Assembly: GCF_900130005.1 (NCBI RefSeq)
Contig: NZ_FQXP01000005.1
Span: 304,244-368,243 of the forward strand
From: Clostridium collagenovorans DSM 3089
Lineage (GTDB): Bacteria; Bacillota; Clostridia; Clostridiales; Clostridiaceae
DNA length: 64,000 nt
Direction: 5' to 3'
Part shown: one piece after another, positions 45,784-55,344 of the stretch
Layout of the letters: each line of letters begins with the position of its first letter
Position numbering within the stretch: the first letter of the stretch is position 1
Notes under the pieces: generated by a model
The model's input: the letters and a program-made list of their open reading frames with translations, nothing else
What the model was told of the DNA's origin: nothing
The model's database searches: none
Made by a program: the position numbers and the translations under genes

Positions 45784-46668
45784 TTAATAGTCTCTAAATC
45801 CTTCTCCGATAACTTCTTTTGCCTCCATTATAGTCATGAACGCTTTAGGATCTATTTCTTTTACTATTTTTTGTAATTCTACAATCTCATTTTTTCTTAC
45901 AACAACATATAATAAGTTCTTTTCATGCTGAGTATACATTCCTGTACCTCTAAGTGAAGTAGCCCCTCTTTTCAGTCTTGATATTATAGATTTACCAAGC
46001 TCTTCATGCTTATCTGAAACAATTAACACTGATTTAGATAAATCTCCACCATCTATTATAGTAGAAACAACTCTAGATATTATGTATACGGCTATAAGAG
46101 CATACATAGCTTTCTCAACGCCAAATACAGCAGCTCCAATTGCTATTATCGTAGAATCTATACATAGCATTATCTTTGCCAATGGAAAATTCTTTTTAGC
46201 AGTATGTATTATTGTTGCAGCCATGTCTGTTCCACCAGTTGTAGCTGATGCTCTTAATACTATCCCTATACCTACACCTAAAAATATAGCACCATATACA
46301 GCATTCATCAACATCCCTGGATCTTCAACTAAAGGTGGTATAAAACCTGTGAACCATAATGCTACTGATAAGAACCCTGCAGAAAATGCAGATTTGGCAA
46401 TAAATTTAAAGCCTAATTGTTTTGCTGCTATTAAAAATAATGGTAAGTTTACTATTATATTTGTGACCCACATAGGTATATTAACTAAGTAATCTAAAAT
46501 AATAGATACACCTGTTATACCTCCAACAACTAAATCTGATGGTGATAAAAACCAGTTAAGTCCTAATGATAAAATTAAATTTCCAAGCATTATCATTAAA
46601 AGTTCTACGATTAATTTTTTCCTATTTCCTCTTTTGTTTAATTCTACGTCTTCCATTACTTCTGACAT
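45784..46668 (-). CDS. YitT family membrane protein (DUF161/DUF2179)
   Basis: A 294-residue protein with five or six N-terminal hydrophobic helices (LIVELLMIMLGNLILSLGLNWFL; RASATTGGTDMAATIIH). A C-terminal cytoplasmic DUF2179 domain (KSVLIVSDKHEELGKSIISRLKRGATSLRGTGMYTQHEKNLLYVVVRKNE) is related to PII-like folds. Transport substrate is not established for the family. GGGGG precedes the ATG. The 5' leader contains a structured element (46730-46845), so expression may respond to a ligand. Confidence 0.9.
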   Translation of the reverse strand: MSEVMEDVELNKRGNRKKLIVELLMIMLGNLILSLGLNWFLSPSDLVVGGITGVSIILDYLVNIPMWVTNIIVNLPLFLIAAKQLGFKFIAKSAFSAGFLSVALWFTGFIPPLVEDPGMLMNAVYGAIFLGVGIGIVLRASATTGGTDMAATIIHTAKKNFPLAKIMLCIDSTIIAIGAAVFGVEKAMYALIAVYIISRVVSTIIDGGDLSKSVLIVSDKHEELGKSIISRLKRGATSLRGTGMYTQHEKNLLYVVVRKNEIVELQKIVKEIDPKAFMTIMEAKEVIGEGFRDY

Positions 46669-46729
46669 ATAATTTCCCCCTTATGCTAGCTAACATTATT
46701 ATGTATATATATCAGTGAATTCACTGTTG

Positions 46730-46845
46730 AAAAGTTTTAATATTCTTCTAGTTTAAAACCTTTTACTAGAATCGGATTTTTACCCTGGAAGAACAACCAG
46801 TTGTAAAGTTTATCACCTCTGAAAAATATAATCAAGCCATTACTT
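46730..46845 (-). promoter_or_regulatory. Structured 5' leader of the yitT-like gene (possible riboswitch)
   Basis: On the minus strand, hairpin A (46779-46807: TTTAC-AA-CTGG, 8-nt loop, CCAG-G-GTAAA) is followed by hairpin B (46730-46765: AAAAGGTTTTAA/TTAAAACTTTT), which looks like a terminator or sequestering stem. A promoter (TTGAAA, 17 bp, TATTTT at about 46863-46891) lies upstream. The order aptamer-like element then expression hairpin suggests cis-regulation. I do not recognise a known riboswitch class. Confidence 0.4.
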
Positions 46846-47014
46846 TATCATATTAATGCAAAATAAGGATAATTGACATTTTTTCAAATTTTGTCACAAA
46901 TAACATTTTATTTTTTATGTATTTCATTAAATTATTTCTTTTGTATAATTATATACTGCTTTTCCAGAAAAATTACTAGAACCATATATTATATTAACAC
47001 TTTTATAAAGCATA

Positions 47015-47045
47015 AAAAAGAGCAATCTTTATAAGATTGCTCTTT
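47015..47045. terminator. Terminator after P5C dehydrogenase gene
   Basis: AAAGAGCAATCTT/AGATTGCTCTTT with a 4-nt loop. On the minus strand T-rich sequence follows (TTTTTTATG). Confidence 0.88.
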
Positions 47046-47089
47046 AATTTCATTTATATAACTTTCAATTTAAAAACTTTAATTATTTA

Positions 47090-48637
47090 TTAGAATTTCT
47101 CACCAATTGTCTTAGCTTGCATGAATAATTGTAAGTAATCAGCTCCACCAGCTTTTGAATCTGTTCCAGACATGTTGAATCCACCAAATGGCTCAGTTCC
47201 AACTAATGCTCCAGTACATTTTCTGTTAATGTATAAGTTACCAGCATGAACTTCTCTCTTAGCTTTTTCGATTTTTGTTCTGTTTTTAGTGTAAACAGCA
47301 GCAGTTAATCCATAGATAGTGTTATTAGCTATAGCTATAGCATCATCAAAATCTTCTGCTTTAATCATAGCTACAAGTGGTCCAAATACCTCTTCTTGAG
47401 CTAATCTATCTGTTGGTTTTATATCAGCGATTACAGTTGGTGCTAAGAAGTAACCGTCTTCTGATAATCTAACTCCACCAGTTAATACTCTACCTTCTTG
47501 TTTACCGATTTCAACATACTCAAGTACTTTGTTAACTGAGTTTTGATCGATAACAGCAGTCATATTGTAACCAAACTCTCTAGCTGGTCCTACTGTCCAA
47601 GTCTTAGCTATGCTAGCAACTTTTTCTACAACTTCATCATAAACATCTTTAACGATGATAGCTCTTGAACAAGCTGAACATTTTTGTCCTTGGAATCCAA
47701 ATGCAGATTGAGCGATTCCTAAAGCAGCTGCATCTAAATCTGAGTCTGAATCAACTACGATACAGTCTTTTCCACCCATTTCAGCTATAACTCTCTTAAT
47801 CCATTTTTGTCCTGGTGCAACATCTGCAGCCATTTTATTTATTCTTAAACCAACTTCCATTGATCCTGTGAAGTTTACAAATCTCATATCTTTGTGAGCA
47901 ACTAAGTAGTCACCTACAGCTCCACCTGGTCCTGGTAAGTAGTTAACTACACCTGCAGGTAAGCCTATTTCTTCTAAAACTTCCATGAATTTAGCAGCTA
48001 TAATTGGAGTTGTACTAGCTGGTTTCATTATTACAGTGTTACCTGCAACAACAGCCGCAGCAGTCATACCAACTAATATAGCTAGTGGGAAGTTCCAAGG
48101 TGCAACTACAAGACCTACTCCTAATGGAATATATCTACATTCATTTTGTTCACCTTCATATTCACATAACTCCATACCTTTGTCTAGAGTTAACATTTGT
48201 CTACCGTAGTACTCTAAGAAGTCTATTGCTTCTGCTGTATCAGCATCAGCTTCTACCCATATCTTACCTGCTTCTTCACAAAGTAAAGCAGAGAACTCAT
48301 GTCTACGTCTTCTTATGATAGCAGCAGCATTAAATAAGTAGTTTGCTCTTTCATGAGCTGGAACGTACTTCCAAGTTTCGAAAGCTTTTAAAGCAGATTG
48401 CATAGCTTTTTCAGCTAATTCAACATCAGCCTTAGCTGTTGTTCCGATAACTTCTGAAATTTTTGATGGGTTGATTGAAGTTATTTTAGCTTCAGTGTCA
48501 ATTTTTTCTCCACCAATGATTAATGGGAAGTGTTGACCTTTCCAAGAATCAATTTTAGCAAATGCAGCTTCCATAGCTTTCTTGTTTTCTTCTAAATTAT
48601 AGTTTAAATATTCTTCGTTTTTGTACTTTGGTAACAT
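47090..48637 (-). CDS. rocA: 1-Pyrroline-5-carboxylate dehydrogenase
   Basis: About 515 residues from the ATG at 48637 (MLPKYKNEEYLNYN; GGGGG upstream); six codons 5' are also open. It is an NAD-dependent aldehyde dehydrogenase-fold enzyme that oxidises P5C/glutamate semialdehyde to glutamate. The catalytic Cys lies in GFQGQKCSACSRA, the general base Glu in VIAEMGGKD, and NAD contacts in APWNFPLAI and FTGSMEVG. Length and sequence fit the RocA/PruA group 2 enzymes. Together with hypD-proC nearby it offers P5C a second exit towards glutamate. A terminator follows. Confidence 0.92.
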   Translation of the reverse strand: MLPKYKNEEYLNYNLEENKKAMEAAFAKIDSWKGQHFPLIIGGEKIDTEAKITSINPSKISEVIGTTAKADVELAEKAMQSALKAFETWKYVPAHERANYLFNAAAIIRRRRHEFSALLCEEAGKIWVEADADTAEAIDFLEYYGRQMLTLDKGMELCEYEGEQNECRYIPLGVGLVVAPWNFPLAILVGMTAAAVVAGNTVIMKPASTTPIIAAKFMEVLEEIGLPAGVVNYLPGPGGAVGDYLVAHKDMRFVNFTGSMEVGLRINKMAADVAPGQKWIKRVIAEMGGKDCIVVDSDSDLDAAALGIAQSAFGFQGQKCSACSRAIIVKDVYDEVVEKVASIAKTWTVGPAREFGYNMTAVIDQNSVNKVLEYVEIGKQEGRVLTGGVRLSEDGYFLAPTVIADIKPTDRLAQEEVFGPLVAMIKAEDFDDAIAIANNTIYGLTAAVYTKNRTKIEKAKREVHAGNLYINRKCTGALVGTEPFGGFNMSGTDSKAGGADYLQLFMQAKTIGEKF

Positions 48638-49499
48638 TATTTTTCCCCCATTCATAATTATTACTTGTTAAAGTATCCCCTAGTAATGATATTCATAATT
48701 ATTCAGTATAATTACAAATGTCATAACTGCAACTTTTCATTGCAATTGATAAAATCTTAAAACAATTTAATCTTTTCTCAATATCAGCTTTAGTATAATT
48801 CCTTTCATTTAGATATTCAATAGATTTTCTTTAATTAAACTGTTAATTTTTAAACAATTTCTATATTTATGTCACGTTTTTTTCAAAAGTATTTTATCTT
48901 TATAACAAAGTATTTTTTGCATGTTTAATTTGTTAAATCCTTCACTTTAAGACATTTCAAGGACTTTAAAATCCATTTGTATTGTTTCACTACATAATTT
49001 ACTTATTTTTCTAATTGTCTTAATTAAGTTACTTTATTTTATTTGTTGTTAAAATTCTAATTAGTTAACAAAAAATTCATATTTATATTTAATATTTATT
49101 TACATAAGACCACTTTTTATAACATTTTTCTCCTAATCTTATTGCTAAAATTTATCATACTCTTTTATCAAATTAAATCTAACATACTATAAATTATGTT
49201 TTATTATTCTCTTTACTTTATAAAAATTCATTCTTTATATTTTTTTCTAATAAAATTAATATTTCTAAAAAACTTTTTATTATATACTGAATTGCTTAAC
49301 TTTAATGTTTGCCCATAACTTTAAATATAAAAAAGCTAATTTAACTAAAGTTTAGTTAATTCAGCTTTAATATTTAAAAGCATATTAGTTTTAATTCACT
49401 ACCTAAATTCATCTTTGGATATAACTCTATCCACTAATAAAAAACAACTTCATGTAATAAGAAGATTTTTTATTTAAATATTTATATTACTATAAAATA
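48638..49499. other. Long non-coding gap upstream of P5C dehydrogenase
   Basis: About 860 extremely AT-rich bases without a supportable gene. The left side should contain the rocA promoter, though no clear box pair stands out. A 56-nt palindrome (49321-49376: TTAAATAT, AAAGCT, ATTTAACTAAA and complements) lies near the right end and may be a terminator or small-RNA end. Nothing else was seen. Confidence 0.45.
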
Positions 49500-49539
49500 A
49501 AAGAATCAAATTTAAACTCAAATTAAATTTGATTCTTTT
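49500..49539 (-). terminator. Terminator of the amino-acid permease
   Basis: AAAGAATCAAATTTAA paired with its complement around a 7-nt loop. On the minus strand TATTTTATAG follows. Confidence 0.8.
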
Positions 49540-49570
49540 ATTTAAATTTATATATTCTTTTACTGTATTT

Positions 49571-50974
49571 CTACAGTACTAATATTCCCTTAATAAATAA
49601 AACTGTAATTATTAACGAACTTACTAATAAGGATGTCATTATTGCAATTTCTGCTTTAGTTAATTTCTGTCCTAATTCTTTTTTGTATGGAATATATACT
49701 AATATTCCTATAGTATATAATATTACTACGCCTGATATATAAGAAATACCAACAGCAAATAAAACATATATTGCATATACTATAGATATTAATATTAATA
49801 TCTTTTGCCATGCTTTTAACTTATCCTCATTAGAAACCTTAAGTGCATATAATCCTGAAAATAAATATGGTATTAGCATTGCTGCTGTTGCCATGTTATA
49901 GATTACATAATACATATCTTGAAGTGCAGGTGATAAAATAGCAAACATAGCTATATTAGTCAAGAGCGTTGTTATTATTAATGCATTAGTCGGTGTTCCA
50001 TTCTTATTAGTTTTTAAAAAATACTTAGGCATAAATCCAGCCTTAGCACTTATGTATGGTGCTTCTACTGATACCATTACCCAACTTAAAGAAGCTCCAA
50101 CTAAAGATACTATAAGTCCCCCCTTAGCAATTATAACTCCATATGTTCCCAATACAGTTCTAGATAGTATTTCCGCAAAAGCAGTATCAGTGCTTCCTAA
50201 AACTTCTGCTGGTACAACACCCATAGCTATTATAGAAATACCCATATATACAGCTAGAGTTATTAATAAGCTTATAACAGTAGCTTTTCCTACTATTTCT
50301 TTTTTCTCTACCTTATCTGATAAAACACTTATTGCCTCAACCCCTACAAAGCACCATAAAATAGTTCCCATAGAGCCACTTATTTGAGACATTAAATTAG
50401 TTGATTCTCCTGAATAAGCAAAAACACTTTGCCAGTTTGGTACATTAAAAATTTCTTTATTAAACACAAAAACACCTAATAATATAGCTAGTATAATAGG
50501 TATTAGTTTAGCCACAGTTATAACTGCATTTATTAAACCTGCTCCCTGAGCTCCATTGATTTGAATTATAAATATTATCCATAAAAGTGTGGATGCCATT
50601 AAAAATGACTGCATAGGAGTAATTGATATAACACTTCCTAATGTTTTAAAAATCAAAATGAATAACGCAACATTTCCAAGCCAAGTACTAACCCAATATC
50701 CCCATGATGATGTAAATCCAGTATATTGACCTAATAGTTCCTTAGCGTAACTAAATATTCCTGCATTAAGATATGGTCTTCTATTAGACAATAAATAAAA
50801 AGAATATCCTAAGGATATTATCCCTACTCCACCTATCATCCAAGAAATAACTACAGCCTGTGGATTAGCTACTCTAATTAAATCTGTAGGACTGTTGAAT
50901 ATTCCTCCACCAATCATGGATCCAACTCCTAATAATACCAATAAAGTCAACCCTATTTTATTCTTTTCTTTCAC
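49571..50974 (-). CDS. APC-superfamily amino-acid permease/antiporter
   Basis: About 467 residues. I prefer GTG at 50974 (AAGGAG 7 bases upstream); another GTG lies 3 codons 5'. About twelve hydrophobic helices, with the APC signature GVGSMIGGGIFNSP in helix 1 and GVEAISVLSDKVEKKEIVGKA after helix 6. It is nearest to the basic amino-acid/polyamine antiporter (APA, ArcD-like) branch. Substrate is inferred: arginine/ornithine or a similar amino acid. Ornithine and arginine feed P5C in many clostridia, which would fit the rocA gene next door. Confidence 0.85.
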   Translation of the reverse strand: MKEKNKIGLTLLVLLGVGSMIGGGIFNSPTDLIRVANPQAVVISWMIGGVGIISLGYSFYLLSNRRPYLNAGIFSYAKELLGQYTGFTSSWGYWVSTWLGNVALFILIFKTLGSVISITPMQSFLMASTLLWIIFIIQINGAQGAGLINAVITVAKLIPIILAILLGVFVFNKEIFNVPNWQSVFAYSGESTNLMSQISGSMGTILWCFVGVEAISVLSDKVEKKEIVGKATVISLLITLAVYMGISIIAMGVVPAEVLGSTDTAFAEILSRTVLGTYGVIIAKGGLIVSLVGASLSWVMVSVEAPYISAKAGFMPKYFLKTNKNGTPTNALIITTLLTNIAMFAILSPALQDMYYVIYNMATAAMLIPYLFSGLYALKVSNEDKLKAWQKILILISIVYAIYVLFAVGISYISGVVILYTIGILVYIPYKKELGQKLTKAEIAIMTSLLVSSLIITVLFIKGILVL

Positions 50975-51227
50975 CCTACTCACTCCTTGTTAACCACTTT
51001 TCATCTTTAGTTATAATTTCTATCTCTTATTTCTTCATATATTACTTGTATCTTTTATAATATTTTTAAAGTTCCTGCATAATTATATACTAAAACGTAA
51101 TAATCATTCAACTTTATTTGTATTTTTTTGTTGATTTTCTAAAAATAATTTAACTATTCTTTAATATAATATAACCTTTATATGAATTTTTTATTTTCTC
51201 TTTTATTTTTCGGTGATTTTTGTAAAA

Positions 51228-51262
51228 AAATAAGAGAGGGTTTGTTAAACCCTCTCTTATTT
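51228..51262. terminator. Terminator after the DUF3298 gene
   Basis: AAATAAGAGAGGGTTT paired with its complement, 3-nt loop. The stem overlaps the stop codon of the gene at 51257 and ends in T-rich sequence on the minus strand. Confidence 0.85.
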
Positions 51263-51841
51263 GTGAATTTTTATGCTATCCTTAAAGTTGTCTAAAGGAA
51301 TCCTAAATTCTCTTATACCTGATGAATAAGGAGCTATTTCATATTGTTGATAAAAAATAACTAAATCATCATTATCTACATAATATGTCTGATTGTCTTC
51401 TATAGAAGTAAATTTTAATTCAGGATAATATTCATCCTTCTTTTCTTGTATTTGATTCTTTATTTCTTTATTTATTATACTTTTATAGTCAAATCCTTCT
51501 GTAAATAATTCCCTTAAGGATACTTCTGTGCCCTTATTTAAATCAAAGTTATATCCATATTGAATAGTAAGTCCATGGGCTCCACCTGTGTAATAATAAG
51601 TTCTAAGAGGAATGCTTAAAAAGTTATTTTTATTATAAGTAACTTTGAATTCTGAATAAACTTCATACTTATGAAATTCAACGCCTTCTTTTTTATATGA
51701 ATCATAATCACTTTTAGCTTGATCTGCTACTTGACTTTTTAATTCTAAAATTTTATCTTCAATTAGCTTATTAAACTTTTCTTCAGTTTCTTTATCCTTA
51801 GCTTTAGTGATTTTAGGAATTTTCAACCTAACTTCTAGCAA
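51257..51841 (-). pseudogene. DUF3298-domain C-terminal part of a frame-disrupted secreted protein
   Basis: A 194-codon segment with the RsiV/PdaC-type DUF3298 fold (YYYTGGAHGLTIQYGYNFDLNKGTEVSLRELF, YYPELKFTSIEDNQTYYVDNDDLVIFYQQYEIAPYSSGIREFRIPL). It has no good ribosome site. The frame stays open further 5' (LTRWESNNQKVNESK...) as far as a run of ten A on the minus strand, where the upstream signal-peptide gene ends in the other frame. One added A (or two lost) would fuse both into one exported protein of about 400 residues. So it is either a disrupted gene, a phase-variable one, or a case of slippage. Confidence 0.75.
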
Positions 51842-51954
51842 ATCATTATCTTCAAATATCTCTTTGGTTTCAACCTCTACAGTATTTGAAGGATTTTGAA
51901 AAGCTGAAATTGCTTTCGATTCATTAACCTTCTGATTATTAGATTCCCATCTTG

Positions 51955-52464
51955 TTAGTTTTTTTTTTCAAGTGATTTATCATCACTTTTCTTTTCTTCA
52001 ACTTTTTTATCTTTTGTCTCAGATTTCTCTTCTTTTACTTCAGTAGTTTTTTTAGAATCTGTAGTAGCTTCTGATGGAACTACTTCTACTTTTTTCTCTT
52101 CAGCTTTTTTCTCTTCAGTTGTTGAAGTCTTTTTAGCGTCCTCTAATTTTTTTGTATCTTGTTTTTTATCCTCTGTTTTTTTGTCCTCTACTTTTTTTTC
52201 TTCCATAGTAGATGTTTGTTCTAAAGTCTTTTTATCTTCTACTTTTTTGTCTTCTATTTTCTTTTCTTCAGTTTTCTTTTCTTTCACTGTCTTATCTTCG
52301 CATTTTTTATCTTCACAAGGACATTTCTTATCTCTTTTTTCATCTTTTATTTGCTCCATTTTTTTTGGTGCGTCCTGTGGTTTATCCTCAGCTAAAGCTG
52401 GTGTTGGCATTAATATAGAAGAACAAATTAAACTAGACATTACAAGAGCTGCAACCTTTTTCAT
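51955..52464 (-). CDS. Secreted Lys/Glu-rich protein, N-terminal part of a split gene
   Basis: About 169 residues from the ATG at 52464 (AGGAGG 9 bases upstream); 10 codons further 5' are open but unlikely. A clear Sec signal peptide (MKKVAALVMSSLICSSILMPTPALA) is followed by a low-complexity region built from KKxEDKK/EEKK-type units with two early Cys (KKCPCEDKKCED). It stops at KKN within ten A, while the next 120 bases continue in another frame into a DUF3298 domain (51257-51841). Probably the exported stalk of that domain. Upstream is the PhoR/PhoB-like pair. Confidence 0.7.
   Translation of the reverse strand: MKKVAALVMSSLICSSILMPTPALAEDKPQDAPKKMEQIKDEKRDKKCPCEDKKCEDKTVKEKKTEEKKIEDKKVEDKKTLEQTSTMEEKKVEDKKTEDKKQDTKKLEDAKKTSTTEEKKAEEKKVEVVPSEATTDSKKTTEVKEEKSETKDKKVEEKKSDDKSLEKKN
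51959..51968 (-). other. Poly-A tract (10 nt) at the frame break
   Basis: Ten consecutive A on the minus strand join the Lys/Glu-rich stalk frame to the DUF3298 frame. A tract of 11 (or 8) would restore one open frame. Such tracts cause slippage in replication, transcription or sequencing. Confidence 0.8.
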
Positions 52465-52582
52465 ATGTATATACCTCCTAATTATATCTAGCATTCCGAC
52501 TTAGAACTTATTAATCACAAGTATTAATGTACCCAACTTTTCTATGTTATATTATGAAATGTCTATTTTTTTATAATAAAAA

Positions 52583-52644
52583 GCTATCTATTAAAAAAGA
52601 GAAGATTAATTTAACTTAAATCCCTTCTTTTATTAATAAATAGC
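52583..52644 (-). terminator. Terminator of the two-component operon
   Basis: GCTATTTATTAA/TTAATAGATAGC outer arms (one mismatch) with further pairing inside (AAAAGAAG/CTCTTTTT), followed by TTTTTATT on the minus strand. A 62-nt long hairpin ending the histidine kinase gene. Confidence 0.7.
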
Positions 52645-52658
52645 CTAATTTTTTTATT

Positions 52659-54041
52659 TTATAATGGAAATTCTAAAGTAACCTTAGTTCCAAATCCTTC
52701 TTTACTTTCTAAGTTTATAGAACCGTTATGTGCTTTCATTATTTCATCACATATAGCTAATCCTATTCCACTTCCCGATTTCTTGGTATCTAACTTAAAG
52801 AACTTTCTTTTAACCTTTTGTAAGTTCTCCTCATTAATACCACATCCATTATCTTCTATTGTAATTGAAATCTTATAAAAGTCTATTGTTGGGTAAATAT
52901 ATATTGTACCTTCATTCTCCTCAGTAAATTTAATAGCATTATCAATTATATTAATAAAAACTTGTATAACTTTATTTTTATCTGCTAAAACAATTAAATC
53001 ATCTTCAATATATGATTTAGCTTTTATGCCTTTACTTTTAATCTTTGGATTTAGTTGTTGTAGTATATTCTCTACTATTATCTTTATATTAACTTCTTGC
53101 TTTTCAATTTTCATCCTTCCAGCTTGGTACTTAGAAAAATCCAACAATTGTTCTACTAGAGAAGTCAATCTATCACTCTCATTTATAATGATATTAATTC
53201 CTTGTCTTCTTTTAGCTTCATCAGTAAATTCCTTTAAATTCAAGGTCATAGCCCATCCTTTTATAGAAGTTAAGGGAGTTCTAAGTTCATGTGACACCGA
53301 AGATATAAATTCATTTTTCAATTTTTCATTGTTCTTTATCTCTTCCGTCATATAATTTAAAGTATCTACCATACTACCAACTTCATCTTGATAATACTTA
53401 GGAATTCTCACATTAAAGTTACCCTTAGCTATTTTCTTAGCACCTTCTTCTGCTGCTTTCAAAGGCTTAGTAATAGTCTTAGAAATCTTAAATGATACTA
53501 TAGCTCCAACTAAAATGGTTATAATGCCAAATAAAATATATAAGCTTATTACCTTAAATAGTTTTAAGTTTAATGTTTCTAAGGATTTACTACATCTTAA
53601 AAGCCTATATGGTACACCTCTCTTGTATATTATCTTAGAGATACTCATATAGGTTGTTCCACTTTTCTTCTCTTTTACTATATTAGTAGTAAATTCATCC
53701 ATCACTTCTTTTTTAGACTTTATAATATCATCATCAGTAATTTCTAAAGGCCTATTATAACTTGTTAGAACATTACCCTCCATATCCAAAACCTCAAAAT
53801 GCATTTCTTTATCATAAGAAAACATCTTTGTAAGTTCATTAATTTCGGACTGTCTTTCAAAGCTATATCTATTGTGTATGTTTTTAACTATATCTATATT
53901 GTTTTTTAATAAATTTTCCATATCAAAATAATATGAATTTTTTAAATTTGCAGCCATTGCTACTTCAATAAAAATAAAGCTTAGTAGTATTATTATAAAA
54001 TTAGTCATAAATAACCTAACTTTTATACTTTTTTCTTTCAT
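52659..54041 (-). CDS. Sensor histidine kinase (PhoR-like)
   Basis: A 460-residue membrane kinase. Helix 1 lies at about residues 8-28, an extracytoplasmic sensor at 30-160, helix 2 at 165-188 and a HAMP linker up to about 240. Then the HisKA box SSVSHELRTPLTS (phosphorylated His near 250), N box DNAIKFTE, G1 EDNGCGI and G2 GSGIGLAICDEI. It phosphorylates the response regulator encoded immediately upstream (5 bases between genes). The stimulus is unknown. The genes downstream (secreted protein, permease) are separated by terminators, so targets cannot be read from context. Confidence 0.93.
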   Translation of the reverse strand: MKEKSIKVRLFMTNFIIILLSFIFIEVAMAANLKNSYYFDMENLLKNNIDIVKNIHNRYSFERQSEINELTKMFSYDKEMHFEVLDMEGNVLTSYNRPLEITDDDIIKSKKEVMDEFTTNIVKEKKSGTTYMSISKIIYKRGVPYRLLRCSKSLETLNLKLFKVISLYILFGIITILVGAIVSFKISKTITKPLKAAEEGAKKIAKGNFNVRIPKYYQDEVGSMVDTLNYMTEEIKNNEKLKNEFISSVSHELRTPLTSIKGWAMTLNLKEFTDEAKRRQGINIIINESDRLTSLVEQLLDFSKYQAGRMKIEKQEVNIKIIVENILQQLNPKIKSKGIKAKSYIEDDLIVLADKNKVIQVFINIIDNAIKFTEENEGTIYIYPTIDFYKISITIEDNGCGINEENLQKVKRKFFKLDTKKSGSGIGLAICDEIMKAHNGSINLESKEGFGTKVTLEFPL

Positions 54042-54046
54042 AATAC

Positions 54047-54742
54047 TTAATCCTCTTTACCTACAAATCTATAACCATGACCCCAAACAGTCTGTATAAG
54101 CTTAGGTTTTGATGGACAATCCTCTATTTTTTCTCTAAGTCTTCTAACATGAACATCTACAGTTTTTATTTCACCGTAATATTCCTCACCCCATACATCA
54201 TTTAATAATTCATCTCTTGTAAAAGCTCTATCTGGATTATTCATGAAATGTTGCAACAAAGAAAATTCTCTATGTGTCAACTGTACTTCCACTCCATCCT
54301 TAAAAATTTTATGTGATTTAAAATCTATCTTTAACTCACCAAATTTTATTATGTTTTTCTTAACTTCATTTGAATTCTTATGTGCTCGTCTTAATATAGC
54401 TCTTATTCTAGAAACAAGTTCTAATGGATTAAATGGTTTAGTCATATAATCATCCGCACCTAAATCTAACCCCATAATTTTATCCATGTCTTGTGCCTTA
54501 GCCGTTAACATTAATACACATATATCTTCATTAATAGCTTTAGCTCTTCTACAAACCTCAAATCCATCAATTCCTGGAAGCATTACATCTAATACAATTA
54601 AATCTATACTATTTTTATTGCATATATCTATTGCCATTTCACCTGATTCAGCTTCAAGCACTTCAAACCCTGCAATACTTAAATTCACGCTTATTAATGC
54701 TCTAATATTTATTTCATCTTCCACCACTAGTATCTTATTCAT
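54047..54742 (-). CDS. OmpR/PhoB-family response regulator
   Basis: About 231 residues from the ATG at 54742 (MNKILVVEDE, GGGGGG upstream). Receiver domain with phospho-acceptor Asp in LIVLDVMLPGIDGF, the conserved Thr in MLTAKAQD and Lys in MTKPFNP. The C-terminal winged helix (LTHREFSLLQHFMNNPDRAFTRDELLNDVWG; VDVHVRRLREKIED) binds DNA. First gene of the two-component operon. Confidence 0.94.
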   Translation of the reverse strand: MNKILVVEDEINIRALISVNLSIAGFEVLEAESGEMAIDICNKNSIDLIVLDVMLPGIDGFEVCRRAKAINEDICVLMLTAKAQDMDKIMGLDLGADDYMTKPFNPLELVSRIRAILRRAHKNSNEVKKNIIKFGELKIDFKSHKIFKDGVEVQLTHREFSLLQHFMNNPDRAFTRDELLNDVWGEEYYGEIKTVDVHVRRLREKIEDCPSKPKLIQTVWGHGYRFVGKED

Positions 54743-55300
54743 TTTTACCCCCCTGAATAACATTATGTAATATATCTTTACTATACCAAAGACTATTTTA
54801 AATTTAAATTAAGAATTTTATACATTACTTAAATTTTTCTTAAATCCCGCTTTATGTATTTATCTTTAATAATTTTGGTATATAATATATATAGTACATT
54901 TTTAAATTTGTTTAATTTTAGATATGTGTTTTTACTTTTTTATATTTAATTACATAGAAACAGCTAACCCTATGAGTATATATAAACTATTTGTTAGTAG
55001 TCTTTATGGAATAAACTTTTATATTATGGTTTTTAATTTAACTTTTATATTTAAGTTAATTATTACCCCACAACAATATATAAATAATATGTGCACCAAC
55101 ATATATACATATTTTGCATTTTATTCTAATAGATTACTGAAATCACGCTTGAGAATTCAATTCTATACAAAGTTAACAGTGAAACATTTCACTGTTATTA
55201 TAACATTAATTATGTAATTTTATATTAAAATAAAAAAAATCTCAAGGTGTATTTGTATAGTAAAATCACTTAATATCCATTTATATTGATTTTGTAAATT
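54743..55300. other. Gap between the two-component system and the CmpB-like gene
   Basis: About 560 AT-rich bases between divergent genes. A 97-codon plus-strand frame at 54924 lacks a ribosome site and is judged non-coding. A palindrome AACAGTGAAA/TTTCACTGTT (about 55169-55190, 2-nt centre) is the only clear structure and could be an operator or small hairpin. Confidence 0.4.
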
Positions 55301-55344
55301 AAGGAGGTATAGTATAAAGGTATATTTATACTAAATATATTATG
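55301..55344 (+). promoter_or_regulatory. Ribosome site separated from its start by a hairpin
   Basis: AAGGAGG (55301-55307) is 34 bases from the only available ATG (55342). Between them AGTATAAA-N6-TTTATACT (55311-55332) can fold and bring the site to about 12 bases from the start. No in-frame start lies closer, since a TAA occurs at 55315. Translation may depend on this fold. Confidence 0.45.

Noticed and set aside
54924..55217. Plus-strand 97-codon frame upstream of the CmpB-like gene
   Set aside because: No ribosome site; rich in Phe, Ile and Tyr as random AT-rich sequence is; no terminator behind it.
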